NCBI GenBank assembly: GCA_033026295.1
Contig: CM065186.1
Location: 1,679,001 to 1,743,000, forward strand
From: Channa striata
Taxonomy: Eukaryota > Chordata > Actinopteri > Anabantiformes > Channidae
Reading direction: 5' to 3'
DNA length: 64,000 nt
Shown: positions 10,740 through 22,129 of the stretch, piece after piece
Layout: each line of letters opens with the position of its first letter
How positions within the stretch are numbered: position 1 is the stretch's first letter
Position numbers and translations under genes: made by a program
Notes under the pieces: model-generated
Database searches by the model: none
Told to the model about the DNA's origin: nothing
The model's input: only the letters and a program-made list of their open reading frames with translations

Positions 10740-12065
10740 GGAATAAAATGACTGTATTTGATTAGTTCATAAAGCAGAACATTTATGCTGTTTTCTGTAT
10801 TTTAATAGCATGTCTGAATATAATTACGGACAATTTAATGACTCTGTGGAGGGATTACTACAGCTTTAATTGCATATCTCTCTTCTGCTCACAGATTGTA
10901 TCTCAGACAAGGATGTTTAACCTTATGTTATGTGCTGCCTTACATGGGTACAGTAAATGTAATTACTGTTATGATCAGTAGTTTAAAATATATGAAGCTT
11001 GTTAACTTTAAGCTACAGGCTAAGTGTGTTAGCTTTACATTAGAGCCAACAGAACCGACTGAAAATGAAATTCCACCATAACAGCCATTTACATTATATC
11101 ACAGCTAAAGTTTGACGTCATTTCTGTGATTCCTCTCTACCTGCCAGGGGTGGGAAAGATAATCGTGGTCCTGTTGAGAAGCATCGGTGGCAGCTTCCAC
11201 ATTTACACCGGATGACGCAGAGACCGTTTCCTCTGCAGCTAAATGTTTACTTGGGTTTACTTTATGTTTTATAGACATTCTGCCTGTGATAAAGTTACAT
11301 AAGTATAACTGGAATAAAGTGACACTGTGATAAACAACTTGGTTTATGAGACACCTGCTGCCTGGATCAGAGTGATGTGATGATTACAAATGTACGTTGT
11401 ACCTCTTTCCACTTAAAACTCTTTTTTCAAGTTTTGGATCTTTTGGAAATGAGTGGTAGGACGAGTGTTTCTGGTTTTGCACTGAACATTCAGGTATGCT
11501 GTGAAAGCTTCAGCTGTGCTATTGTTCATTTGCCAGATAAGCTGCCTGCTTTCAGCTGTTTTAGGTTTAGGAATGCGAAAGTGTGCAAAAGGTCTGTTAT
11601 GATTGTGGAGTCAGTGGCTCCGTGGTAGTGGCTGCCTGCCGTCCAAAGGGTTGGAGGTTTTGGCCTTGCTCTTCCCTACCACATGTTGAAGTGTTCCTGG
11701 GCAAGACACTGAGCCCCAAAAGCCAATTCCCAGCTGCACAGTGTTAAGTGCTGGTACCAATGCCGTTAGAAACTGGGGAGGGCTGCTTCAGGATCCGGTG
11801 TAAAAATGTGCAAAATCAAATGTCAAATGATCAGCTGCGTAGACCCTGAAATTGCAGGATCAGCCAAAAGGACAAATAAATACATTTTCACAATGATGAT
11901 CAAACCATGGCGAGGTTTTTACAATGATTCAAAAGTAAGGTGTTAGATGATCTTAATTTTTAATTTAACCAAGTATCCTCTAAATGCATTCAAAGCACTG
12001 ATGAAAACCTGCTACAAAATGGCTTGTAAATTCAACCGTAGTTTTCTCTGGACCCCTGCCAAATC
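10740..12065. other. Spacer between the two L2 copies
   Basis: Unique-looking sequence inside the 5' intron of gene A, containing one SINE-like remnant (11618-11775). No coding exon could be supported; the short open frames have no recognisable content. Confidence 0.5.
11618..11775 (+). mobile_element. tRNA-type SINE remnant
   Basis: GTTCCTGGGCAAGACACTGA followed by GCCCCAAAAGCC matches the conserved part of a common fish SINE (CCTGAGCAAGACACTTAACCCCAA). A decayed head GGCTCCGTGGTAGTGGCTGC precedes it. A better copy is present at 59.1-59.35 kb. Confidence 0.55.
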
Positions 12066-14140
12066 TGGTCAGTGACGACATGTATAGCCGTATGTCGTCA
12101 CTCAACCGCTGGCTGTCTAGGTGGTGTCCAGCAAACGATGTGGGCTACATAGACAATTGGAAAAGTTTTTGGGGAAAACCTAGGCTGATTAGGAGAGATG
12201 GCGTCCATCCTAATTTTGATGCTTATCATAAAATATGGCTGATTTTATTAGACAACCAAAAGATTGACAGTCCAGAGTTGAGCCTAGGACGCAGAGATCC
12301 AGTCCTACACGCCTCTCTGCAGTATCCTTACCGCCATCACCCCCCACAACTGCCACTTTCCTATAAAGACTGTGTCTGTTCCCCGATCAACTAAATTTTA
12401 CAAACTAAAAATGATCACAAGAGGAGTTAATCATAATAACTTAATAAAAATCAGGACTGCTCCTCTTACCATTTTCTAATAACATTTGAATTTAATTTAA
12501 TGGACAACAAAGCAGCTAGAAAAAAGTTTTGCTTCAGTAGGTGTTTATCTGAAAACACTGTGAACAAATTTAAGGAAATGATTCCTTCATCATTTACTTC
12601 AACACGTACCGATATAACTGAGAGTAGCCTCATTAACTGTACTCCTGTACAAGTTGATTACCTGACTGATAATTATGCGCATCTTTACGTTCCATACTTG
12701 ATAGTGTTGCCCCTCTAAAAAAGAAGGCAGTAATTCTGAACAGGCGATCTCCATGGTATAGCTCGCAAACCTGCAATTTAAAGCAGGCGTCACGAAAACT
12801 AGAAAGGAAGTGGCGTTCCACTCATTCACAAGAATCACGCCTAGCCTGGAAAAAGAGTTTATACTTATACAAATTAGCCTCCATAAAGCCAGAACAGCTT
12901 ATTATTCATCACTAATAGAGCAAAACGAGAACAACCCCCGGTTTCTTTTCAGCACTGTAGCCAGGCTGACTAAGAGCCATAGTTCAGTTGAGACTAGTTT
13001 TCCCTCAACGCTATGTAGCAATGACTTCATGACCTTCTTCACAAACAAAATCATAGCTATTAGAAATAAAATTCACCAGACCCTCCCCACAAATACAACA
13101 GAATTAGAATCATCAGTAAGTCCTCAGTCCCTTTTAGACTGCTTTGTGCCCATAGACCCTGCTGCACTAACTTCAACTATTATGGCATCTAAACCAACAA
13201 CATGTCTTCTAGACCCTATTCCAGTTAGATTGCTCAAAGATGCTCTACCCTTATTAGACACGTTTGTATTAGATATCATTAATCTATCCTTACAAACAGG
13301 ATATGTACCAAAGGCCTATAAGGTAGCTGTAATCAAACCTCTACTTAAAAAACCTAGTCTGGATCCAGATGTCTTAGCCAATTACAGACCAATATCCAAT
13401 CTCCCCTTTATTTCTAAAATACTTGAAAAAGTAGTTGTAAAGCAATTATGTGACCACCTGCGCAGAAACGACTTGTTTGAAGAATTTCAGTCAGGATTTA
13501 GAGTTTGTCATAGCACAGAAACCGCACTGATTAAAGTCACCAACGACCTTCTTCTAACTTCAGATAACGGACTTGTCTCTATACTAGTTCTGCTAGATCT
13601 TAGTGCTGCATTTGACACCATTGATCACAGAATATTATTACAGAGACTAGAACATGTAATTGGAATTAAAGGAACAGCACTAAATTGGTTTAAATCTTAT
13701 CTATCAGATAGATTCCAATTTACTCATGTTAATTATGAATCTTCGACATACACAAAAGTTAGTTATGGAATTCCACAAGGCTCTGTATTAGGACCAATAC
13801 TCTTTACTCTATATATGTCTCCCCTTGGCAACATTATTAGAAAACACTCTGTAAACTTTCACTGCAATGCCGATGACACACAGTTATATCTATCAATGAA
13901 ACCTGATGAAACAAATCAATTAATCAAACTACAAGCATATCTAAAAGACATAAGGGACTGGATGACATATAATTTCTTTCTTCTAAACTCATATAAAACT
14001 GATATACCACTGTTGCCTATAGCTGCTCAAGGGGGATTTGTTGGGTTTTCTCTAAATGTTTGTATAGTCTTGACTTTATTATGTAAAGTGCCTTGAGATG
14101 ACCTTGTTGTAAACTGGCGCTATATGAATAAAGTTGAAAT
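12066..14140 (+). mobile_element. L2-clade LINE, internally deleted, reverse transcriptase part retained
   Basis: From 12080 there is the end of ORF1 with an esterase-like signature (SSLNRWLSRWC, FIDN-like YIDNW, RRDGVHPN). A jump into the end of the endonuclease region near 12.47 kb follows, then the reverse transcriptase to about 14.0 kb: NYRPISNLPFISKILEKVV, FQSGFR, LVLLDLSAAFDTIDHRILL, IPQGSVLGPILF. The catalytic YADD reads NADD, so the enzyme is probably dead. The frame then runs into the L2 3' tail (GTGCCTTGAGATGACC ... TGGCGCTATATGAATAAAG). It is divergently oriented relative to the 9.2-10.7 kb copy and has lost the part that copy retains. Confidence 0.88.
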
Positions 14141-14456
14141 TGAACTGGACTGTGGATCCGGAGTCTCCCACACGTCACAATTTCCAAGTAGTACGCCAAA
14201 GTTTTTAATGCAACAACAAAATGTCAGTTATGCTGGAGAGCCCTGCTTTAAAACGCTACAAGTAAAACTAGTATATGATTTGCCTCATATAAAGTGTTAC
14301 TGCTCTGTGTGGTTAGTGCAGCTCTCTTTTAATTCGATCGATCACCATTGTGTTGAGCCGAAGAGGAAAAACTACATTTACAGTGATATTTTAACATGCA
14401 GACGGAGCAGCAAAGCTGATAAAACAACTCAGGACATGCCAGTTTTATTAGCTTAC

Positions 14457-14490
14457 CTGTTTGCTTCCGTAGCACAAATCCAACCTCTCT
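14457..14490 (-). promoter_or_regulatory. Noncoding first exon of gene A (inferred)
   Basis: A segment ending in the donor CAAACAG|GTAAGC (exon end 14457) lies about 25-60 bases downstream of a TATA box on the minus strand. The same exon-plus-donor arrangement recurs upstream of gene B (21653). This would make the first intron of gene A run from 14456 to about 8683, with both L2 copies inside it. Confidence 0.5.
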
Positions 14491-14516
14491 GCAGTGAACA
14501 GCTCCTGGATGCTCCC

Positions 14517-14522
14517 TTTATA
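14517..14522 (-). promoter_or_regulatory. TATA box of gene A
   Basis: TATAAA on the minus strand within GTATAAAGGGAGCATCC. It is conserved at 21713-21718 upstream of gene B in nearly identical surroundings. It sits 15 bases downstream of the ISRE-like element. Confidence 0.6.
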
Positions 14523-14536
14523 CAAGAGACAGAGGA

Positions 14537-14546
14537 GAAAGTGAAA
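14537..14546 (-). promoter_or_regulatory. ISRE/IRF-type element of gene A
   Basis: GAAAGTGAAA (TTTCACTTTC on the gene strand) is the tandem GAAA core with two-base spacing that IRF and ISGF3 factors bind. It lies directly upstream of the TATA box. The identical core occurs upstream of gene C at 27667-27676. Interferon control is inferred from motif and position. Confidence 0.55.
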
Positions 14547-14579
14547 GTACTAGACAAAGCAAGTTTGACGAGATGACTG

Positions 14580-17381
14580 GAGGAACAAAACTTTGTTTCA
14601 CAAATGAACGAGGAAAGGATTTGTGAAATAAAGTTTTGTTTTATTTACATATTTTAGTCAGTTAGGAATTAAACTAGACCGAAAATAAAAACGTCTCCTT
14701 GACATATTTAAAAAGACTTTTTAAACGTGTTTTTGAGGTCCCTTAACCCTTAACTTTGGTTATTTTTTTAAATATGTACAACAATCCACACAACAGTGAA
14801 ATGTCTATATGGACATTTAATGGCCTTTTCAGTTTCCAGGCTGGATTCAGTCCAAACTGTCTCTCACCCTCCACCAATGGTAAATGATTGAAACTACAAC
14901 AGCCCTGAGGTGCAAAACAGAACAGGTAAAACAGCACAGCTCGCTCGTGATTAACAGAACCAAAATCAAGCCCTTAGCAGCAGCCACAGCTTTACACCAG
15001 ATTTGTTTTAATCATGTTTAGGAAGTGACAAATCAGTCATTTTGTAATAAAATAATTTTCTTTTTATTACTATTTTAAAACCTGCATATTTATTCTACAC
15101 TATCCAGGGCCACACACCAAGTGTAGTGCCACACAGACTAACGTGTCTTCCTTGCTGTCCAGAACAGGACTAACGAACAGACGCGTTTCGTCTGCCTTCG
15201 CTCACACTCCCTAGCAACCAAAAACTATCCTCAATTTTTTTTCTCCTATTCTTTGGCAAATATGTTATGTTTGCCAGAAAAGAACTGCTCAATTCTGGGA
15301 CTCCAGGTCCAGGTCGTACTGACCCTTCCTCCATTTCCACCAACACACACACTTCTATGCTGAAACATCTGTTTCTGATAAACAACTTACAAGCATTATT
15401 AACATAACAGGGTAATACGATATATTAAAATAGTAATTAACATGGGCTATCTGTAATACGCAATATATTTAATTTATAACCATGGATTAACCCTGATATA
15501 AAGGCTGAGATCTGTGCAGAAACACCGGAGAAGGAAGATCAGGTGAGGAAAGGCATGCTACAGGAGGAATGTGCCACTTGTTTCTATGCTTCACACTTTG
15601 AATGTTATCATGGAGTCACGCTATTCTTTAACCTCCCCGACATCCTCATCCCAGCTCTGTTTCCTTAAAAACATGAATGACTCAATTGCCTTTTGTGATC
15701 TGTTTCGGATTAACCTCTCTTTACTGGCCATTTTATTTTTCTTATGTCTTTGTAAGGCTATAAAAACTGGTATAGTTGTGTATAGGAAGTCAGAATTGTA
15801 CTTTGTGATGGGATCTTGATCGTTTAATGACTTTACATAGACTATACATTGTGTCAACACAGAACTGGGTTAAAATAAGTTTTTTTTGACAATGTTGGAG
15901 CTTTGAGGAGTTGGGAATGGAGGCAGAGGTGCGGTATAGTACACGAGAGCGATTAGACTGTGAGAACAGACAGACATTAGTTAAAGCCAACCTGTCCAAC
16001 CTGTTGCTCTGAGTAACTGCTTGGACATGTCTCAAACTGTGTCTTCGAGACATTCCGTCTATCCCAGTGTCACACTGCTTTGGAGAACAACACGAGCTAA
16101 CGTTAGCCCATTTGCATCACAGGGCAGCTAATGTGGCTAAATTCAACAGGCTAAACTACAGGACAAACAAGAGGAAAAAAACGTCCAAATGTCTTCAACG
16201 TTCACAGCTTCAGAGTTTGAAGAGGGTCACAGACATTGACAATCAGTCCATCTTTAAGCTTCAGTCCTAGTTTCAGCTGGGAACTGGAGCTCAGTCCGAT
16301 GGGAACTTTCCAGCAGAAACTTCTGTAAACTCACTGTGTCTTTGAAATCCTGAGAGCTGGAGACTAAAAAGAGACAACAACAGAGAATGAGCTGTCCCCA
16401 GTCCTAGAGACGCCATGTGAATCCTCTGAGTCTGCTGAAGACAGTCAGGAACAATGGCGGACAGAGAAGAAGTGTGTAGGGGGGCAGAGGTGGGACCATG
16501 GACATGGTGATGTAGATATGAGAAGGATTTCTCAGTGGACCATTCTGGAGCCGTCGTCCCGTTTTCAAGCACTTGTAAAAGTGACAACATGAACAATATT
16601 TTCATGCAATATTCATGCAATATATGCAATTCATGCAATATATGCAATATTTTGTCCAGCAATTTAAACTTTATTGTTCAGCATCAACACAACCACTCAA
16701 CACGCACATCCACGTAAAATCAGGGAACATTATGAAACAGATTATAAGGCTTTTACAGCAGATCCTAAAGTAACATGATTATGCAAAACACAAAGAGAAT
16801 ATATGTGAAAAAGATTTACAAATTATTTCACCAAATGAAAAAACAAAGCTGTATGACATATGTCACTCTCTGCGCCTGTTTTAGTGAAGAACCGTGAGCC
16901 AAACACAAAACATGAGACATTTACAAACATGCAGCATTTAATATTTCTTCATTTTCCATTATGTTTAGTCTTTTTACAGTTTTTCAGCTGTTTGTGTTGT
17001 TTTAAATATAAGTTGCTTCTTTTTAGTCATAAATATTAACATGCGTGCTGTGTTTACTATACTGTACTTCAGCATAATGTACTGTCATCTGAAATACGAA
17101 GCAGGGAATCATCCAGCAAGTGTCAAAGCCAAATAAATATATGTTCTTGCTTGTACTGTATAATAGTATAATACTAATGTATAGCATATTCCACTGACCT
17201 CTATTATGATTAATTTTACTTTACATACTGTATGTGAGGGCTGTTATAGAGAGATGTTGTGTGTCTATGTCATTGTCTCTTTGTGGAAAAGTTAACGTTA
17301 GCTACAAACAAAAAAACTGGGGCCCCACGGAGACCAGGATCCCCTGAGCCTCTGCCTGATATTTCATATCGGATGCTGTGT
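14580..17381. other. Intergenic stretch between gene A promoter and gene B 3' end
   Basis: Holds an octamer-type ATTTGCAT near 16109, a GCTAACGTTAGC palindrome near 16097 and a short tandem of TCATGCAATAT-like units. Open frames at 15.57-15.86 and 16.29-16.66 kb have no recognisable domain, splice structure or start context. No supported gene. Confidence 0.5.
16598..16652 (+). repeat. Short imperfect tandem repeat (ATGCAATAT units)
   Basis: Repeated ATGCAATAT / ATGCAATTC units, at least five in a row, which encode a spurious CNICNSCNIC peptide. Confidence 0.8.
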
Positions 17382-17944
17382 TTACAGAGGCAGGAACACG
17401 TAATTTTTATCACGCCAAATCATGAAGGCTGGGTAAACGGGTGCAGTAAATTTAGTGCAGAAGGTATGAAGGTGAGTCAGTGACTCAGTCAGCGACTCAG
17501 CTGAGACCTTGTAGAAAGACAGGGTGCCTGCAGACCAGTCCAGGTAGACTCCCAGTCGCTGGAGGCCAGTAACAGGCAAAGGAAAATATATGGAATTCTT
17601 ATTATGCTCTGCGTAGAGGGTGGGATCTGGGTGGTTCCACCTGTGGCCTAAACACCAGGACATGACATTAAACCCAAGCCTGCACTCGTCGCCTTTTCCA
17701 TTCCTACCAATTCCTCCATAACTTACACCTACAGCAACATCTTCACTGTCACCAGTGCTCCACTCCACCTCCCAGTAACAGCACCCGAGCAGCCCCTCTC
17801 TGCACAGAACCTGGTGAAACCAATCAAATCTCAGAGGAAGAGACGGCTTCTTCTGATGCTCTCCGTGCGTCGCCATTTTGTTTCCCTTACACAAAATTAG
17901 GTTGTTGTTTGCCGTGTCTGGATCCAGGGTGAGATCAACGGCGT
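17382..17944 (-). CDS. PRY-SPRY exon of gene B
   Basis: Opens after the acceptor TGTCCACCAG (ends 17945) and runs 563 bases to a stop at 17382 with no internal break. PRY starts LTLDPDT. SPRY has CYWEVEWS, GLQRLGVYLDW and YPAFMIW. It is four codons longer than the exon in gene A and diverged throughout, notably a glycine-rich loop (GIGRNGKGDE) where A has GLPRKTKMDW. Its open state argues that the upstream frameshift is recent or artefactual. Confidence 0.85.
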
Positions 17945-20420
17945 CTGGTGGACAAAAAGAGAATTGATCATGTCCTCAATTTATGATCAAGGTGTCGTTT
18001 TCAAAAGTCACATTTGTTTTATTTCTAGTGTGTACAGTGTACTGAAAGCATCGTTGTTGGGTGACTTCTCCATCACACTAGAGATTAGAGGGATTTTTTA
18101 AGGAAGCAAGGGGACAAGATATCTGCATGGATTCTTTTGTTTGCATGATGTTGAAGATTTTATATTAGTGGAGAAAAGTGATTATAGTAATTAGTACTAA
18201 GAAAGATTTAGAAATATGGAAATAACACTTCAATTGGGAAATAACATGATATAGGCAACTTCTTGGTTAGCTATGAACCATTGTGATTCCTTGTCTTTCT
18301 TTGAAGCAGATGGACAACGTTTGCGCTAGTTGGCTGTAGACTCTGTGATGTGTGATTTAGACCCAAGACAACCTAATTTTGCAGAGGTCCTTGAAAAAGC
18401 TACTTACACCACATCAGCAGTCTTCTGTCAGTCACTGTTTCCAGATTTCCAGTGATGTTGGGCTTTGAGAAATCATCAGAAACCAGGATGGCATCCTTGT
18501 AGTGGTAGATACTTGCTCCTTTGTGTTTCCCATTTGCAATGGCTGCTACAAGGAAAGACATTCTGTTGTTGTTCTTCTGAGTTTTGGCAAAACCCTTAAA
18601 CATTCGAGCTTTTCTCTCATTCTGGTCATCACTTCGTCAGAGAAGTACCACGGGTTTTGTTCGGCTGCCTCGACCTCCCCGTCAGCCGTTGCTTTCAGTA
18701 GATCCATATAATCCTCTAACTCCTGAAGGTAGGGCTCTGTGTTTTCCAGGGAGGTGAAGACAAAGCAGAAAACCTCTTCTACAGCCGGAGCAAGAACCTC
18801 TCTGTCCAACCCTGACTGATTTGGGACGATCTTCATTCCCTCCATCATCTCCACACAGGACCTGATCACATTGATTTCTCTCTCTTTATCTTCAAGCCAC
18901 TTGGTTAATTTCTTCTGATGAAATGGTGATTTGTGTCTGTCAAGGATTTTTTCTAATTCCTTCTCATCTTCATCACCTGCCCTGATGGAGGGAACTTTCT
19001 TGGCCAATATCTGTTGAAGTCCAGATCTGAAAGACACACAGAGTGACTGGAAACTGCTCAACCTCTTGTGCATCGTTGGAAAACTTTTCACTACTTTGTC
19101 GTCTAGATAATCGTTGCATTCGATTTCCAGGTGATGCAGGTCCTCCAAAGCATCATGAGCTTTTCTCGCTAGTCCAACACTGATTCTATTCACAAGCTCA
19201 GCAGCTTCTACATTCAGCACCTTCAGTGGCATCATCCAGACCTTCAGTGGAACGACATGCTGGTTGTTTTCTCCCAGCAGCTTTGGAAGTTGCTGATACG
19301 TCCTCACAGCATCTTCAAAAGTTGTCGGGTTGATGTCAAGCAGGAAGTCTCCGTAGAATTTGCAGGAGAATTTATCAGTCAGAGCTTTTTCTTCCTCAGT
19401 CAGCTTGATGGCAGCACTGCCTTCAATGCTGAATGAGGGGATCTTCTTTATCACGGCTTGCATGTTGCCCTGGATGTTCTGAACTTCGCTAGCATCTACC
19501 TTCTCGCTGTCAAACACAAAGAAAGCATTTGCTCCATAAAGGATCCCGGTGACTACATGTGTTGCTAAGCCCTTCTCAATAACATCTATCTGCTGGGGGG
19601 TCACAGTTCCTAGGTCAGCCAAGGACAACTGCTTGAAGGTGGTGGTAGCTTTGTACTGAAAGGTGACTCTGCTCTGCATGTGGGATTTCTTCCTATCATT
19701 CAGGTACTTGGCAGATCCTCCCACCTCAATCAGTCCACCCATGAAACTGGCTTTCAGGGAAGCATCGACATCCAGCAGAGAGGACTTGGACTCAGTAGAA
19801 TCAGACGTAATGATCTCAAATTCACTGCTTTGTTGAGAGCTCTGAGCAGTAAAGTTTTGTAGAGTTGTTCTATTCCACAGTGTGAAACCTACAAACAGAA
19901 ATCAGGTTTTAGGAGTTTGTATTTTGCAGAACTAATGCGGATCATCAAACAGTAACTGGTAGAAATGTGCTTAAGTAGGCGGTCATCCAGACAAAACATT
20001 GACAGTGTTTTTTTTTTGTGTGTGTTCCGAGATTATTATTATTAATCTGTTAGGTAATTAAAAGAAAATGCTTGAGCTATACTGCTGATCCTTAAAGTCG
20101 TCCCTGCTAAAAGGTCGTTCTGTTTTATCTGTGCCCGTTGGTAAGAGTTTACAAAACTTGCTTTTTTTTGGACAAAACCGAGCCGCGTTATATTTCCTCC
20201 AAAACCTATTTCCTGTTGTAAATCAGTGTCCTGGCTTCTTTCTGATGTGTCCTAAATGTGGTCTGACCAGAAACAGGTTTTCAACATTAACCCAGAGGAC
20301 AGTCAGTGAGTACCTGATTTAACCCGTGCAGCCTTTAGATTTACCTGGGATCAGTTCATCCCTCCGACAGTCGTACAGCATGCCCAGTGTGAAAGGTCGA
20401 CCCAGAGCAGCCACAGCCAT
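17382..20420 (-). pseudogene. Stonustoxin-like gene B, frameshifted copy
   Basis: Same three-exon structure as gene A: 20420-20345 (ATG, 76 bases), 19888-18408 and 17944-17382, all with phase-1 GT-AG junctions. Exon 2 is nearly identical to that of gene A over most of its length, with only a handful of amino-acid differences. Near 18610-18613 a run of T on the plus strand has four bases where gene A has five. This shifts the frame, so translation ends a few residues on, at 18546. The correct frame resumes beyond the shift and runs intact to the donor. Exon 3 is an open PRY-SPRY domain (CYWEVEWS, LGVYLDWSAGTLSFY). Because everything else is intact, either a very recent pseudogene or a single-base sequencing error is possible. 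Confidence 0.8.
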
Positions 20421-20660
20421 GTTCCCTGACGACGGCTTTTTACTTCGTTTACTGTTGGAAAGAACTAAAAACAATACATATCAGTGTACGACCATAGAGT
20501 GTCATGCAAGAACAAACAACTGCCTCCACAGAGACCAACAGACACAACGTCTTGGGTTGCCAGTCCAAAGTGCAGAGAGATTGTTTTGGTTAATATCACA
20601 CGCAGGTAATTTTTTTAACTTTTCATTGCCATCGTTGTTTAACAGCACGACAGTGACTTG

Positions 20661-20735
20661 GTGGCTGTCACGTGATAAAGGAACGAAAGAACGATCCGTA
20701 ACGATCCGGATGAACAGTTCGTGGCTGTCACGTGA
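20661..20735. repeat. 60-bp-spaced direct repeat with E-boxes
   Basis: GTGGCTGTCACGTGA occurs at 20661-20675 and again at 20721-20735, each containing CACGTG and followed by a GAAC. Between them is a 10-bp tandem (ACGATCCGTA/ACGATCCGGA, 20691-20710). This lies in the 5' intron of gene B. Confidence 0.85.
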
Positions 20736-20839
20736 CAAAAGAACTAAGTCCAGCTCAGTGTGTCGTGAACAAATCCTTTCTGTTTCCTGTCCTGCTGATG
20801 AGAGAAGATACTGCACGAAAATGAAGGAATCGCTCACTG

Positions 20840-21540
20840 AGGGGACGCGTTATTCCCAAGTCATATAACAGAATAATTCACATCGAACACAAGAACAAAC
20901 GCTCATTATAGGCCGTGATGGTCCGCCCACTGACAGCACCTTCCTGCACACAAACGCAACACTTCAGTACCCATAATCCCTAGCGGCCTGGCCTCTGGCC
21001 CGCCGGCCGAGCCGCTGTCATACTGTTATATAAAGTCTCTCTTATGTAGAAACTCATCTGTACAACCACTCGGCTCATCCTCCAGAGGGATGGGTGGAAG
21101 AGGTCCCCAAAAGCACCCCAGGTGCAACTGCTCCAGTCCACACATTTTCCTAACTAAGTTGGTGCTCATGCTTATTTAAAAAAAATGAATGTGAAAACCC
21201 AGTATGACATAATCATCACATATTTCTTAAAATACTGTGCAACTCCAAACAGATAATTTAGCTTAAACAAAAATCCAATAAACACAATTTTGGGTAAGCC
21301 ACACATTTATTGACTTTATACCAAATTAGCTGCCGTCTATTGAAGACAAAAGTTAAAGTCAGGAGCTTTTCAATATATGTGTAAATCATTTCTTAAGTAA
21401 GCATCTGTGTGGTATGAACAAATCACTCAAAGATTCATACATTGAAGCATCACAAGCATTAAAACTAGTAAAGTATATGATTTGCCTTATAGAAAGTGTT
21501 ATACGCTCTCTGTAATTAGTGCAGCTCATTATTAATTCGA
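20840..21540. other. 5' intron of gene B, no gene seen
   Basis: Between the E-box repeat and the noncoding first exon. It contains a GC-rich patch with GCCCGCCGGCCGAGCCGC (about 20999-21016) followed by TATATAAAG near 21028, which could be a second promoter-like element on the plus strand. No open frame supports a gene there. Confidence 0.4.
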
Positions 21541-21652
21541 TCGATCACCCTTGTGCTGCGAAATGCAAGAGGAAAAACTACATTTACAGTGATATTTCAG
21601 CATGCAGACGGAGCAGCAAAGCTTATAAAACAACACAATTCTATTAGCATAC

Positions 21653-21688
21653 CTGTATGCCTCCGTAGTAGAATCCAACCTCTCTGCA
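21653..21688 (-). promoter_or_regulatory. Noncoding first exon of gene B (inferred)
   Basis: Counterpart of 14457-14490: the segment ends in ATACAG|GTATGC (exon end 21653). About 250 bases on either side match the region upstream of gene A, which shows that the duplication unit included the promoter. Confidence 0.5.
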
Positions 21689-21712
21689 GTGAACAGCTCC
21701 TGGATGCTCCCC

Positions 21713-21718
21713 TTTATA
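21713..21718 (-). promoter_or_regulatory. TATA box of gene B, with degraded ISRE upstream
   Basis: TATAAA on the minus strand in the same context as gene A. Upstream (about 21735-21755), where A has tandem GAAA cores, B reads GCGAAAGTGGATGGAAAGT. Both half-sites are present but the spacing is wrong for an ISRE. Confidence 0.55.
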
Positions 21719-22045
21719 CAAGAGACAGAAGAGGGAGCGAAAGTGGATGGAAAGTACCAGACCAAGTAATTCACTTCTGACTCTGATCTGTTCTCTCGTG
21801 TGATGAGACGAGGGTGTGACGACCAAAACTGCAGAGATAGAGGGGGGAAAAAAGAAAGTGAAGCCAAACCGTGACAGAGGAGAGGAAGGGATTTTTCCCA
21901 AGTTGGATCAATCAGGATGACTGTCATAGATATGGGGTAAATGCACTTTCCTGTAAAGGCATGGTTTACCGGCAGTGCTGGCTGGTTTCCCAGGCTCCAC
22001 GCAGGTTATTCAGGGGTATTCATACAGGGAAGCAGGTTCTGGTAT

Positions 22046-22077
22046 GTTTGAGACCAACCCAGTTTGAGACCAACCCA
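22046..22077 (+). repeat. Two-copy 16-bp tandem duplication
   Basis: GTTTGAGACCAACCCA occurs twice head to tail, just left of the gypsy remnant. Confidence 0.9.
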
Positions 22078-22129
22078 GTGGGCCTTTTTCTCTAGCTGAT
22101 TGGGGCTCAACTCAAACTAAACGTCTGGA

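Noticed and set aside
16291..16662. Minus-strand frame of 123 codons and a plus-strand PCESSESAEDSQEQW-like peptide
   Set aside because: Considered as part of a fish NLR or TRIM gene, but no FISNA, NACHT, RING or B-box signature is present and part of it is a short tandem repeat.
20502..20868. Plus and minus open frames just upstream of gene B exon 1
   Set aside because: Antisense to, or within, the 5' intron of gene B; the plus-strand frame merely runs through the reverse complement of exon 1.
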